From positions 248,001-312,000 of the forward strand of contig NW_020194677.1 of NCBI RefSeq assembly GCF_002865645.1: 64,000 nt of DNA, read 5' to 3'. Position numbers and translations under genes: made by a program. This document shows positions 1-11,930 of this stretch, in pieces. Below the pieces are notes generated by a model. It did no database searches. It saw only the letters and a program-made list of their open reading frames with translations, and was not told the origin of the DNA. The stretch comes from Hyaloscypha bicolor E. Taxonomy: Eukaryota; Ascomycota; Leotiomycetes; Helotiales; Hyaloscyphaceae. Within the stretch, counting starts at the first letter, position 1. The number at the start of each line of letters is the position of its first letter.

Positions 1-1539
1 GATTACTTATCTAATATATACCTAAATATATAATTCTTATATAATTCTTATTAGTCTGTTAATTTTTATATTATATATATAATTAATGAGCTTTTATAAA
101 GTTTATAGGCTAAATATCCCGTTTTTATATATTTTCTTTTTTGAATTACTTCTTGGCTTGAAATATTTTTTTAATCTCTTATATTAAGCTCTAATTAAAT
201 ATTCGAGTATTAGAAATATAAATATACTACTAATATTAGTAGGAATTTCGAATGAAATATTAGAATAAATAGAAAGCAGCTTATATTTAAAGAAAACTAA
301 ATTAAATTTATATTTTAATAATATTAATATTATATTTTTTTTGCAATTTTCTAGTTTAATTATAAAGTTATATCTATAATATTAAGCTTTCTTTTCTGCT
401 AGGCAAGCTTTAGAAATAATATTTAAATAAAATCCTTTAATAACTATAATATTATAAAGAATTAGATCCTTAATATACGGTTCTATAGGTTTATTAACTG
501 TGTTTTTAATTATATAAATACTATATCTAATAATCGGAAAACTACTTATTTCTATTTTTATATAATTATTAATTTTTGCCTTAATAAAAGTACTAGAATT
601 AATTAGATTCTTACTATTAATTAAATATATAATATTATAATTATTTAATAAGGTATTTTAAAAAAGCAAATATCTTAAGAAATCAAGTATTATATAAATC
701 TCCTGATTTGGGCTCTAGATTATAAATATAGGATTTATTAGAATAGTATTAAAGTTTTTAAGAAATTAGATTCCGGATATTTTGGGCTTCTTTTTAGAAC
801 TAGTATTAGATATTAATTTCTTTATAGCTTATTTACTAGTAATTTTCATATTATATTTCTCTTCTAGCTAAGGTTTTAGATCTTTTTAATATTCGATTAA
901 AAGCCTTTCTCGGATTTTTCTAATTTATTTCTTATTAGACTTGAATTTTATTTAAGTTTTACTTAATTCGGTAATTGCAATTTCTATAGTAATATAGCTA
1001 AATAGATTATACTTATACTTAAAGGTCTTGGAACCCTTATAAGAGTACTTATAGTATTTATATTTATCTGAATCGGGTTTATTATCTAATTCTTTACTAG
1101 TTTAATTCCCGAATATAGTAAAGATTATAGAAGTTTCTAAATATTTAGTATTTTGATTTTCTAAAATAATCTAATTAAATATTTGGCTATACTATTTGAA
1201 TATAAGAATTAGAAGCTCTAATTTATTTTTGCTATATAGATTACTAAGCTATTCTATTATCTAGATTAATACGAGTTTCTGCTAGAAGGCTATTAAGAAC
1301 TTAATTACTACTAGAATATCCTTAATTTTAGTAATTTTAAAAGCTTTAGCTTAATTAAATATCTTTTTCTAATTAGTAAACTAGTATTTTGAGCTTATTT
1401 CTCCTTTATATACTTATAGTAGAATCGAGCTATATACTCTTTAAATAGTAATAATTTGTATTATATTTATAGAACTGTATTTTATTAATAAAACCTTAAG
1501 AATTTTGCAAATAGAGCTTTATTTACTCTTTTTAAGTTC
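1..1539. repeat. RIP-degraded AT-rich repeat, unassigned
   Basis: Very AT-rich sequence, full of TA dinucleotides and stop codons in all frames. It lies directly left of the Gypsy LTR. Short minus-strand stretches between about 1000 and 1150 read as lysine/tyrosine-rich protein with few stops, so it is probably an old coding transposon relic on the minus strand. I cannot assign a family. Confidence 0.5.
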
Positions 1540-1859
1540 TAATATTATAATTCAGCTTTTGATCTTATTAGCTAATATAGTTAGCTAATATAGTTGCCTA
1601 TATCCTATTACCTATATCCTGTTACTTATATCTCATTATCTTCTAGATATATGTAATACGGCTGCTTTATTAAGGAAATATACTTGAAATATACTAGCGA
1701 TATTTAAAAGACTAAGCCCCTTATAAACTAGTATATTATAGGATATATATATTTTCTTATAGCCTCCTATATTCTAGTTTTCTCTTCTTTAGTTTTGAAT
1801 TATCTTTATAAAAAACCTTCTATTTTACTTTTCAAGCCCTAAATACTATATCCGTAATA
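1540..1859 (+). repeat. 5' LTR of the Gypsy element
   Basis: A 320-bp copy of the sequence at 7988-8307. It begins TAATATTA and ends CCGTAATA, which fits an original TG...CA LTR whose ends were changed by transitions. Nearly all differences from the 3' LTR that I compared are C/T or G/A. The flanking bases show no clear target duplication (AGTTC on the left, CCTAA on the right of the element). Confidence 0.92.
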
Positions 1860-3525
1860 GTATTTAAAGCTTATTTCCTTTAATTCTATAAAGAATTTCA
1901 AATAAACCAATTTAGAACTATTAGTAATATAGGTACTACTAAGATAATAGAACCTCAGAAATACAAGTAATAGATTCCAGAATAATAAAAACAAAAAGCT
2001 TCAGAACTTTTAGAGGAATCAGATATTTATATCTTTATAAATATATACTAGTAGTATATTAGAAACCCTCCGAAAACCTGAAAATCGAAGAACTTCAAAT
2101 AAAGGCTATTCTTTAATCAAGTTCTAGAGTAATAGGTATATATAGGCTAATAATCTAACTACTACCCTCAAGCCCTATCCTATAATCTTATAGGCTCTAT
2201 ATATATACCGGTAATAAGACTACTAGAGAGGATATAGTAAAGAAAAAGTATAATAGATTAATTTCCTAGAATACTATATAACTAGAAACTATATTAACTT
2301 CTATTAAGGCTTCCGGTAAAGCTTTTACTAGTTCAGGTTATCTTATTAGTAGCCTTTCTCAAACCGAATATCCTATTAGTATTTCTAAAGAATTTATAAA
2401 CAAGTCTATAGAAATAGAATTCTCTGCTTTTATTATAAAGCTTTTAGAAACTAATAACTATATTACTATCAGAAAGTTATATAAATAGACTAAAAAACCC
2501 AATATCTTATTCTTAGATATTAATATTATTATAAAGAGCTACTAGAAAAATATCTAAAGAGCTATTTTATATAAGAATACCTATAGTTATAATAAAGCTA
2601 TTTACGAGAATATTAAGCTCTATAATATTAAGCTCGAGAATAAAGTCAAATACTATATAGCTATAGTAGATTAGCTTATAATAGCTCTAACTACTTCTGT
2701 TTTATTTATTTCGGCTATTTTAAACTTCTTTTAAAAGAATTCCGAACTATTTCCTATTTATTTCTATTCAGAATTCCCTATATTTTATACTTCCTTTAGA
2801 GGTACTAAAGTTACTAAGTTTCCAGATTTAACTCTCTTTACTAGAGATTATACTATCTTTAATAACTAGCTAGTTTAGATTAAAAATAAGCTATAAGAAA
2901 ATACTAATTTATATTTCTTAGAGAATCTTAAGATTATTTATATTTCTAATAAACTTACCGGTAATACTCTTACTCTAACTAACTCTTATATAAATAAAGA
3001 TAGTTCGAATTAGTACTATTAGCTCTTAGAGCTCTATTCTTATTTAAAGAAGCTATATTCTAATTCTAATAAGATATAGAATATTTACTATAACTTTAGT
3101 AAGCTTTAAATATACTCTGGTTAAGTATTTCAGAAATTCTATACTCTCTTCTTATAACTATTTATAGAAGGCAGTATTAGTCTTTAAAATATTAAATATA
3201 AACTAAATAAGAAGATTCTACTAAAGCTCTAGAAGTTAGTATATATATACTATAATAATTCTTCTATTAATACTACTTGCTTTACTTAGTACTATACTAC
3301 TAATAATTAGTAAATTAAGGCTATATATAAGAAGACTAAGAAGTATAAGAAAGTAGGAGCTATTCTAGTTAAGTTTACTTTTAGTATTATACTCCTATAT
3401 ATTTCTAAGAAATATACTTCTAAAAAGAAGCCTAAAAAGCCTATATTAACTACTTTTATTAAGTATATATTTCCTTATAAGTATAAGTAATATTTTATAA
3501 AGACTAAGAATCTTTTAATTATTAA

Positions 3526-3571
3526 ATACTTTAATTATAACAAGTTCGGCTACTATACTAGATACTGTCCG
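3526..3571 (+). pseudogene. Gypsy gag zinc-knuckle remnant
   Basis: One frame reads KYFNYNKFGYYTRYCP, matching a retroviral-type CX2CX4HX4C knuckle after Cys-to-Tyr and His-to-Tyr changes. Each change needs one G-to-A or C-to-T step. It marks the end of gag in the relic. Confidence 0.8.
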
Positions 3572-4865
3572 GTTTTATATAATAAGGAAACCAAGGTAGC
3601 TCTTTCTGAAATTAAGCCGGGTTTAGTTTCTATTTTACTAGAGTATATTATTCTAATAAAGTATTCGGAGAATTTAAGCTCTAATTCTAGTATATAACCA
3701 GGAAACAAGTATCCCTAAAGAAAGTCTTTACTTTAGGGGCTTATAGTATGAATTTAGTAGAGATTAACTTAACTTATCTAATAAAAGGAAATACTCTTAT
3801 AATGCCCTATACTATTACTATAAATGAATTAGGAATTAAGTCTATTTCCCTTATTAATACTAGAGCTAATAGTTATGCTTTTATTAATATAAAGCTTATT
3901 TAGCTTATAAAGTAATTCTTAGAAGTGAAACTATAACTCCTTTTCTTATTCTATACTATATACAGTTTTAATAAAAAGCTAGCTAAGTTTACTAAGAAAT
4001 ATATAAAAGTCTTATTTCTAATTAATAAATGAAGTATTAATATATCTATAATTATTTTAAATCTTAGAAATTATAATATTATTCTTGATAGAAAATAGAT
4101 AATATATATTAATATTCTAGTTAATTATAGAAGATATAGGCTTATATAGCTAAAAAATAAGCCTAAATCTATATAATTCGATTATATTATTAGTATTTCG
4201 CAGTAATAGCTAGAGAAGTAACCTAATAAAAAGTATTAAAAGAATACTAATTAACGAGATTCTATTATAAGCTATTTCTAGAAATCTTTTATTCTAAAGC
4301 AGTTTTTCTTTTTTTCGGACTAATTAGAGGAAATTATATAAGACTATAGAAAAGAAGCTTTTATAGCCTAATTAAGATATAATACCCAAATAAAAACTAA
4401 AGAAATAAGAAGAGGTCTTTAATAAAGAGCAAATATTAGATCTAGCTATTCTTATCTCTATAGTATTTAACTATATAACTAAGAGAGAAGATAATATTAT
4501 TAGTCGAATCTCTATTTATAAGATTAATAAAGAGCTTAAAGCTCGGAAAAAAGAAGCTATCTCTGGTCCGGAAAATTAATAACCAGGAGAAATAGAGCTT
4601 TAGTAGCTATAAAGGATATTATCTCCGGAACTTAAGAAATATACCTCTATTTTCTCTAAGAAGAAATCTAATATTCTTTCTCTTTATAGACTATATAATT
4701 ATAAGATCCAGATTAAAGGCCTAAAGGAAACTGAAAGTATTAGATATTAACTCCTTTAGTAGTAGTCTATTTAAGAGTTTCTAGAAATCAAGTATTTCTT
4801 GAAAAAGAATCTGGCTAAGGGCTTTATTAAAGCTAGTTAGGCTTTCTTTACTTTACTAGTTCTTT

Positions 4866-5800
4866 TTATAAAGAAAGTAAATAGAGGTTTATACTTCTAT
4901 ATTAATTTCCGCTATCTAAATAATATTATCCGAAAGAATTAATATTTCTTTTTACTTATTAATAAGACTTTAAATTAATTATCTAAAGCCAAAATCTATA
5001 TTAAATTAGATATCTATTAAGCTTTCCATTATATAGCTATAGATCCGGATTTTCAGGAGCTAATAATATTCTATATCTGCTATAAAATATATAAATATAA
5101 TATCTTCTAGAAAGGCCTTATAAATAGCCCAGCTATATATTAATACTATATAAATAATATACTTTTCGAGTATTTAAATAACTTTTATATAGTATACCTT
5201 AATAATATTTTTATTTACTTAAAAGATCTAGTAAAGTATAAATAGTATATATAAAAAGTACTAGACTACTTATATCTTACTAGCCTTTAAGTAAATATTA
5301 AAAAATCGGAATTTAAAGTTATATATATAAAATACTTGGGCTTTATTATTTCTATATCTGGTATTAAAATAGATTCTAATAAAGTTAAAGTAATATATAA
5401 CTAGTAATCCCTAAAAATAATTAAGGATATATAGTTCTTTCTCGGCTTCTATAACTTTTATAAATGCTTTATTAGAGAATATAAATAGATTACTAGACTT
5501 TTTACCTTATTTATAAAAAAGAGTATTTCTTTTAAATAGTTCAAGTAATATTAAAAGGCTTTTACTTACCTAAAGGAAGCTATAATTTCTATTCTAGTTC
5601 TATAATACTATAATCCAGATCTGCTTATAATAGTAGAAATAGATATATCTAAAGAAGTAGTTATTAGCCTATTTTCTTAATAAGATCCGGAAATAGGCCT
5701 TTAGTATCCTATAGCTTATTTTTCTAAAACTATACTTCCGGTAAAGCTTAATTATAATATATATAATAAGGAAATACTTGCTATAGTATAAATACTAGAG
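4866..5800 (+). pseudogene. Gypsy reverse transcriptase and RNase H remnant
   Basis: One plus-strand frame carries the Ty3/Gypsy reverse-transcriptase pattern: GLYFYINFRYLNN near 4888-4925, KLDIY*AFHYIAID shortly after, and VYLNNIFIY at 5192-5218 in place of the catalytic YLDD box. About 520 bases further on, KLNYNIYNKEILAIV matches the start of the RNase H domain. Active-site Asp codons are now Asn and several Gln/Trp codons are stops, so the enzyme is dead. The pattern is the usual result of RIP. Confidence 0.88.
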
Positions 5801-6299
5801 AAATAGAAAGCTGAGCTAGAAGGCTTTTAGAATACTCTTTTTAAGGTTTACTCTAATTACTATACCTTAAAGTACTTTATAATTACTAAGAAGCTCTTTT
5901 CTTAATAAGCTAGATAGGCTAAGCTCTTATTCTGCTATTATTTTAAGCTTATATATTATTCTGGGAAATTAAATAAGTAAGTAGATACTTTATTATAAAG
6001 ATAAGATAAAGTAAATACTTAGAGCTAGATTAAAGAAAAGCTATAAACTTAAGTACTTTCCCTCAAAAATAAGATTAATCCGGAGATTATTTATAACTTA
6101 TAGCTTGTAGTAATATTCTATAAAGTTGGCTTACTTAATCCGGAATTCGGCCCTGAAAATCAAGTATATATTAAAGACTTTTCGGAGAAAAATACCTTTA
6201 TTAGAGGTATAATTCCCCTAGAAGAAAGTATTTTCTTGAAAGCTTTATTAGTAAACTTTACTATAGTGGCTTCTATAAAAGTACTATTAGAAGCTTTTG

Positions 6300-7480
6300 C
6301 TAAATATAGTAGTTTATAACTTATAAATAAGATTCTATAGAATAATTATATATTACCGGATCTAGAAGAGCTATATATAATAGCCTAAGCTAAAAGTAAT
6401 ATCTGGATATTATAAAAGACTTTATATTATAGAGAATAAAATAACTTCCGAACTACCTTTATAGACTGTTCTAATCTATAAAGCATATAATAAACCCCTT
6501 TCTGGATATTCTGGATATATAAAGCTCTATTAGCTATTAAAGAAGTAATATTACTAGTTATCTATAGGTAAGAATATTAATTAATACTATAGTAATTACT
6601 ATACTTATAGAAGATTATATATATCCAGAGATAAAAAGCCTAGTTTACTTTATTTTTTTCTAGTTTCTAATTACTTCTAATAATATATTATAGTAGACTT
6701 TAAAAGCTATTTAGAAAGCAAATCGAGTTATAATATAATTACTATATTTATAGATTACTTATTCAAGTATCTAATTATAATTCCTATATAAGATATAATT
6801 ATAGCCAAGTAGCTAGTACCTCTATTTTTATTTCATATAATATATTAAGTAAATATTTCAGAAATAATTATATTAGATCGGGAATTCTAATTTATATCCG
6901 ATTTTTAAAGCGAATTCTATATGAGAATTAGTATAAAGCTTAAGCTTTTAATAGCTAATTACCTTTAAACGGACAGACAAATAGAGATTATTAATTAGTA
7001 CTTTAATTAGAGATTATATTTATATATTAACTACTACTAGAATAACTGGAATAAATAAGTTACTATAATTAATTATTAATAAGCCTTTTTTTAATACGAA
7101 ATTATTAGCCAGTTCCCGTTTATAACTAAAAAGGGCTATAAGCCTCATACCTCTCTAGACTAGAACTCCTCTATTAAAACTAACTCACATAAAGAGAAGC
7201 TAAATAGAGATAAAGCTAAAGTATTAGTAAATTAATTATATGAATTATAGTAACTTGCCCAAAGTAATATAGAGTAAATATAAGAATAATATATAGTATA
7301 AGCTAATAAATACTGCTATCTAATTAATTTTAAAATTAGAAATAAAATATAGATTATTATAAAATACTAGAAATCCGATTATCCGAGCTAAAAGCTAGAG
7401 AATTAAATAAAAGGCCCGTTTAAGATTCTAGAATAGTATAGCTACTTATTTCTCCTAAAACTGCCAGAAACTATAAAGAT
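6300..7480 (+). pseudogene. Gypsy integrase remnant
   Basis: Downstream of RNase H a frame resembles the Gypsy integrase. A stretch near 6490-6530 fits the HH-CC zinc-binding region that precedes the core, FIDYLFKYLIIIPI near 6749-6790 fits the start of the DDE core, and GPFKIL near 7405-7430 fits the C-terminal part. Stop codons interrupt it throughout. Confidence 0.7.
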
Positions 7481-7987
7481 ATATCTAGTTTTTTATATAG
7501 AGAAGCTATAAAAAGACTTCTAGAATCCTTTACCAGGTTAAGTAAATCCGGAACTGCCTCTATTAATACTAGAGGATAGCAAATAAGAGTATAGTATTAA
7601 GCGGGTTATTATAGTCAAGCTAGTAAGAAATAAGCTAAAGTATAGAATTTATTAGGTTAGTTGGAATAAGAATCCAGTATAATATCCAACTTTAATACTA
7701 AGTAATAGCCTTCTGGTTTTATAAAGTTTCTATAATAATAATATTAATATACCAGGATTTCTATAAAACCTGTAATATTAGCTAGACTATATAAAAAACG
7801 ATACTTATCCAGAACTATACAGAAATAATAATAAACTCTCCTAAATTATATAGTAAAGGTACCGGCCTTTTATATATAATATCTATATCCGAGATACTAG
7901 TTTACTTTAGAAAGGAAAATAATATAAAATTAGATAGATTAACGGCTTTTACAAAGCTCGGGGACGAGCTTATTTCAAAGGAGGAAA

Positions 7988-8307
7988 TAATATTACAATT
8001 CAGCTTTCGATCTTATTAGCTAATATAGTTAGCTAATATAGTTGCCCATATCCCGTTACCTATATCCCGTTGCCTATATTCTATTGCCTTCTAGATACAT
8101 ATAATGCGGCCGCCTTACTAAGGAAGCATACTTGGAATATACTAGAGATATTTAGAAGGCTAAGTCCCTTATAGACTAGTATACTATAGGGTGTATATAT
8201 TTCTTTACAGCCTCCTATATTCTAGTTTTCCCTTCCTTAGCTTTAAATCGTCTTTATAAGAGACCTTCTACCTTGCTTTCCAAGCCCTGAATACCGTACC
8301 CGTAATA
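7988..8307 (+). repeat. 3' LTR of the Gypsy element
   Basis: A 320-bp direct repeat of 1540-1859. It is preceded by a purine run (AAAGGAGGAAA, about 7977-7987) that suits the polypurine tract. This copy keeps more CpG and CCC than the 5' LTR, so it has lost fewer bases to RIP. Confidence 0.92.
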
Positions 8308-8310
8308 CCT

Positions 8311-8790
8311 AAAGTAAAGTTTATAAGGATCTCTATATTAACTATTTAATAGAGCTACTGCCTAATTATATAGTAGTATACTAGCTTATTTGTCTAGTCC
8401 AGTTTCTTGATTTTATAGTCCTATAAGAGCACTAAATAGTAATCTCTAATATTTCCGAATATTGCAGGTTATAGAGATACTGGTTTTAATCCTTTCTTAA
8501 CTATAGGTCGAGTGTCCTTATTTCAATTTTCCGCTTTGACTTGGTATCTGGTATAGTAATTCTCTGTTTCCTTTAGTATAAGCTCGTTAATTATAGGGGA
8601 AGGCCTGGAGAGGAGCTGCTATATTCGTTTCGATCGCTTTATTATTAAATAGGTTAATCTTATTCCAGATGCCCTCGTTACCGGCTGCTTTACAGAGAGT
8701 ATTAAACCAGTCCGCCCAGGAACTATAGTCCTTTAGGATAATGATTTTAACCGTGGCTTCTGATATAATTACAATTAAGCTTGTAGAAAT
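8311..8790 (-). pseudogene. Ty1/Copia gag remnant
   Basis: On the minus strand one frame reads, from high to low coordinates, IIILKDYSSWADWFNTLCKA (about 8755 to 8695), then ETNIAAPLQAFPYN, ELILKETENYYTRYQVKAEN and PVSITCNIRKY. This looks like the start of a fungal Copia gag polyprotein. The frame is broken by a few stops at places where Trp or Gln is expected (for example after KAEN). It ends abruptly at the right Gypsy LTR, so the Gypsy element probably landed in or next to an older Copia copy. The gag assignment comes from pattern memory, not a search. Confidence 0.6.
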
Positions 8791-9330
8791 AGTAGAAGCT
8801 ATGGGAATAATTTCTATTAAGCGGTTAAGGACGGAAATACAAACTAAAGTGTGATTTTCGAAGAAATGAATTAAATGAGCTCTTAAATACTCTCTGCGGT
8901 ATACTAATTAGGAAGCTTATTAGTGCGAGGCCGGGCTTATAACTAATATATATAAAGATCGCAGAGTAGGGAGTTGTATTAAATAGTAAAAGAGTTAATT
9001 GAACTAGCTAGAAAAGAGCTTGAGTGAAGTATAAAGCTTTAGGAAGTAAGTATACAGATCCTGACTAAGTAGAGCGATTGCGCTAGCCCCAATTCAGTAA
9101 TTCTCACTGCGACAATTAATAAGTAAAAGTAAAGAGAAAAGTAAGTAAAGTTAAGAAACTCGCTTATCACGTGATTAATTATTAATTAATCAGATTAATC
9201 TAGATTAATTAATCTAATCTAATTAAAAAAATCTGAATTACATTAATTAAAATCTAATTATATTAATTAATTAATTAATCGATTAATATAATTAACGTAA
9301 TTAATCCTTTAATATACTGGGCTTTGCGGC
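8791..9330. other. Mixed region: possible Copia leader/LTR and AT palindromes
   Basis: The part to about 9160 is only lightly mutated and probably represents the leader or LTR of the minus-strand Copia relic. A CACGTG lies at 9168-9173. From 9175 to 9310 the sequence is dominated by ATTAATTAAT and AATCTAATC palindromes that could fold, like the core of a small foldback element. I see no gene. Confidence 0.35.
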
Positions 9331-11780
9331 TACTAGTAGAATTAAAAGCAGATTATTTCCTTGGATATTATAGAAGAATACTAAAGCTTAGAATAAGTTA
9401 ACTATATTCTTTAAGGTTTATATTTTAGTTATATCCTGTTATCTTAATAATAATTATAATATAAGTAAGATTAATATTAATAATACAGATATATAAGCCG
9501 GCTTATATTTCTAAGCTTAATATTTTCCTTTTTATAAATTTAACTACTTTCTTAAAAAAAAACCCCTAATTATATAAGTACTATATTCGGTTTATAATTT
9601 CTCTTATTTATTTAATAACGCGAATATAAGAATATAAGCTCTATTATTCTAATAATAATAATTAACCTTTTCTTATAATATTTCTAGAAAAGAAGTATAT
9701 TATATAAGTATTTAATAACTATAACTAAATATAATTCTTTAAGAATTCTTTAAAATAAGATCTGCTTTCGGAATTTTAGAATTAGTAATAAAACTCTACT
9801 AATATTAAAAAAATATTAATAAATAAAAGTATTATATTTTATAAGAATTAGTATTCTTTTATATTCTAATTTATTTATATTATTTTTCTCTTTTTATTAT
9901 TATTATAATTATATACTTTTTCGCAAATATAAAAACTTGTATTTATATAACTTCTATTATTATTAGCCTTATTATTACTCTATTTATTTATTTTAATAAA
10001 GTTGGAAGTAATTTATTAAATAATAATAAGCTATTATTATTATTTCTAACCATTATTAAAGATTTTTAGCTAATACTCTTCTTTAATAACTTAAAAATTA
10101 TTTATTTCTCTAATAGTTTATTAAATATTATAATATAAAATATTAATAAATATTTAAATAAAATTATTAAAGTTATAAATAAAATTATTATTATAAATAG
10201 CTTTCTTTTTAATTTTAAAATATTAACTAATACTTAAATAGTAAAAAGAGATTTATATTATAATAATTATTAATCTCTTTAAAACTTATAATAAAATTCC
10301 CGTTTTATTATATAATTACTTTTTCTTAATTAACTTTATAAAGTAATTTTTTAAGTTTATTAATATTATTATATTAATAAGTATTAGTATAACTATTAGT
10401 TTTACTAAGTATTTTAAATGAATTCTTTATTAATGCTTTTAAATTAAAAATTAAAAATTAGTTAATTATTAGATAAAACCCATATTCTAATATAGGATTT
10501 ATTACTAATAAGCTAATAAAAATCTTAATACTAGTCTTGGTATATAATCTGTATTTAATCTCCTCTTATACCTAATTAAACTTAATTTATATTACTCTTA
10601 TACTTTTATAATATTCTTAATAAATAAGGAACTAATAAGAAATCGGTTTAATCTATTTTATACTTCTTTATATAGGGCTTCTAGAGAAAAAAATCCGCAT
10701 TAACTAGTTCTTATATAGAAAGAGTTATAATTTCTCTAGAAAAAAAGTCACGAAATGGAATTATTTATTTATAATATTAGTATTCTTAAATAAAATACTA
10801 AAACTATAATTTTTATATCTTAAATAAAGCTTATTATATTAATTTAATTAAGTACTTAATAAGGAATTCGTTTAATTAATATTATAGGGCTAATTAGTAG
10901 CTCTCTAGGAGAAAAAATTATATATAAATTAGATTACTTCTACTAAAGTTATAATTTTTAATATAATTAATTATAAATTATATAAACTCGAGAATTAATC
11001 TTTTTTTTATATAAGATTACTAATTTTAATTATTTAATCTTTAGAAGTTATATAATATTTATAACTAATTTAAAAAGTACTAATTACTAATTATATATAT
11101 ATCTTAATTATATAATAATATAATACTTTATTTTCTTAAGAATTCTATTATTTTTATTAATATTTTATTTTCCTTATATATTTTATTATATTTTCCTTAA
11201 TTTTAATTAAATTCAATTCTTTTAATTTATTTATTCTTTTTATTAATAATTTATAAAATAATTAGTTTTATTCTCTTTTTCTTTTAATTATATATTAATT
11301 TTATTCTTATAATAAAAGTTATAATATACTATTTATAAATAATAAATAATTTATTAATAAAATTAATAAAATAAAGTTAATATAAATTCTAAGAAATGTA
11401 ATTATTTCTTTATAATTAAAATTTAAGAAATTAATTTTAATAAATAATATAATAAAGTTTTATAAAAAATATTATAAATATAATTTTATAAATAATAATA
11501 TATTTTCTTAATATTTTTAATAATTACTTCTTTATTTTTAATTATATTTTATATTATTAATATTTAAGAATTATATAAAAAGTATTAATCTTTTTAAAAA
11601 GTTTTATATAATAATTATTAAATATATTAAAAAGATATAATTAATATAAAGAAAAAACTTAGTAATCTATAAATTTATCTTTTTAATAAATTATTAAAAA
11701 TAAATATATTTTAAAATAAAACTATTAATATATTTATAATTATTAATAGTTATATAATATAATTATATAATATAGAAATA
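9331..11780. repeat. AT-rich RIP desert, no gene seen
   Basis: Extremely AT-rich, with stop codons in all frames and long runs of A/T. I found no recognisable protein motif. It is most likely the remains of one or more old transposons left of the Copia element. Confidence 0.6.
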
Positions 11781-11930
11781 GCTAGAAATAACGAAATATA
11801 AATAATAGGTAATAATTATATAATCTTATATTATATAAATAACTTAACTAGTAGCTAGTTTCTATTAGATTTAATAGATTTAGAAATTATATATTAATAT
11901 TATAATACTGCGATTTTTATTTCTAAATAA
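11781..11930 (+). repeat. Left terminal repeat of the Copia element (approximate)
   Basis: About 150 bp that match 17,486-17,634. Both copies contain TAATAATTATATAATCTTAT or a close variant and end in TTCTAAATAA. The outer limit is uncertain because both copies are heavily mutated. Confidence 0.75.

Larger units (their letters stand above)
1540..8307 (+). mobile_element. Ty3/Gypsy LTR retrotransposon, RIP-inactivated
   Basis: A complete but dead LTR element of 6.77 kb on the plus strand. It has two 320-bp direct terminal repeats, and the internal region shows the Gypsy order gag, protease, reverse transcriptase, RNase H, integrase. The frame is visible although many codons are mutated. The gag zinc knuckle at about 3526-3571 reads YFNYNKFGYYTRYCP, in which two Cys and the His have become Tyr. 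The protease motif near 3853-3870 reads NTRAN instead of DTGAN. The RT motif YLDD reads YLNN at 5195-5206. An RNase H stretch lies near 5730-5796 and an integrase core near 6749-6785. Gln and Trp codons are often TAG/TAA/TGA. It cannot code for active proteins. Order and motifs make Gypsy firm; the clade within Gypsy is not resolved. Confidence 0.93.
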
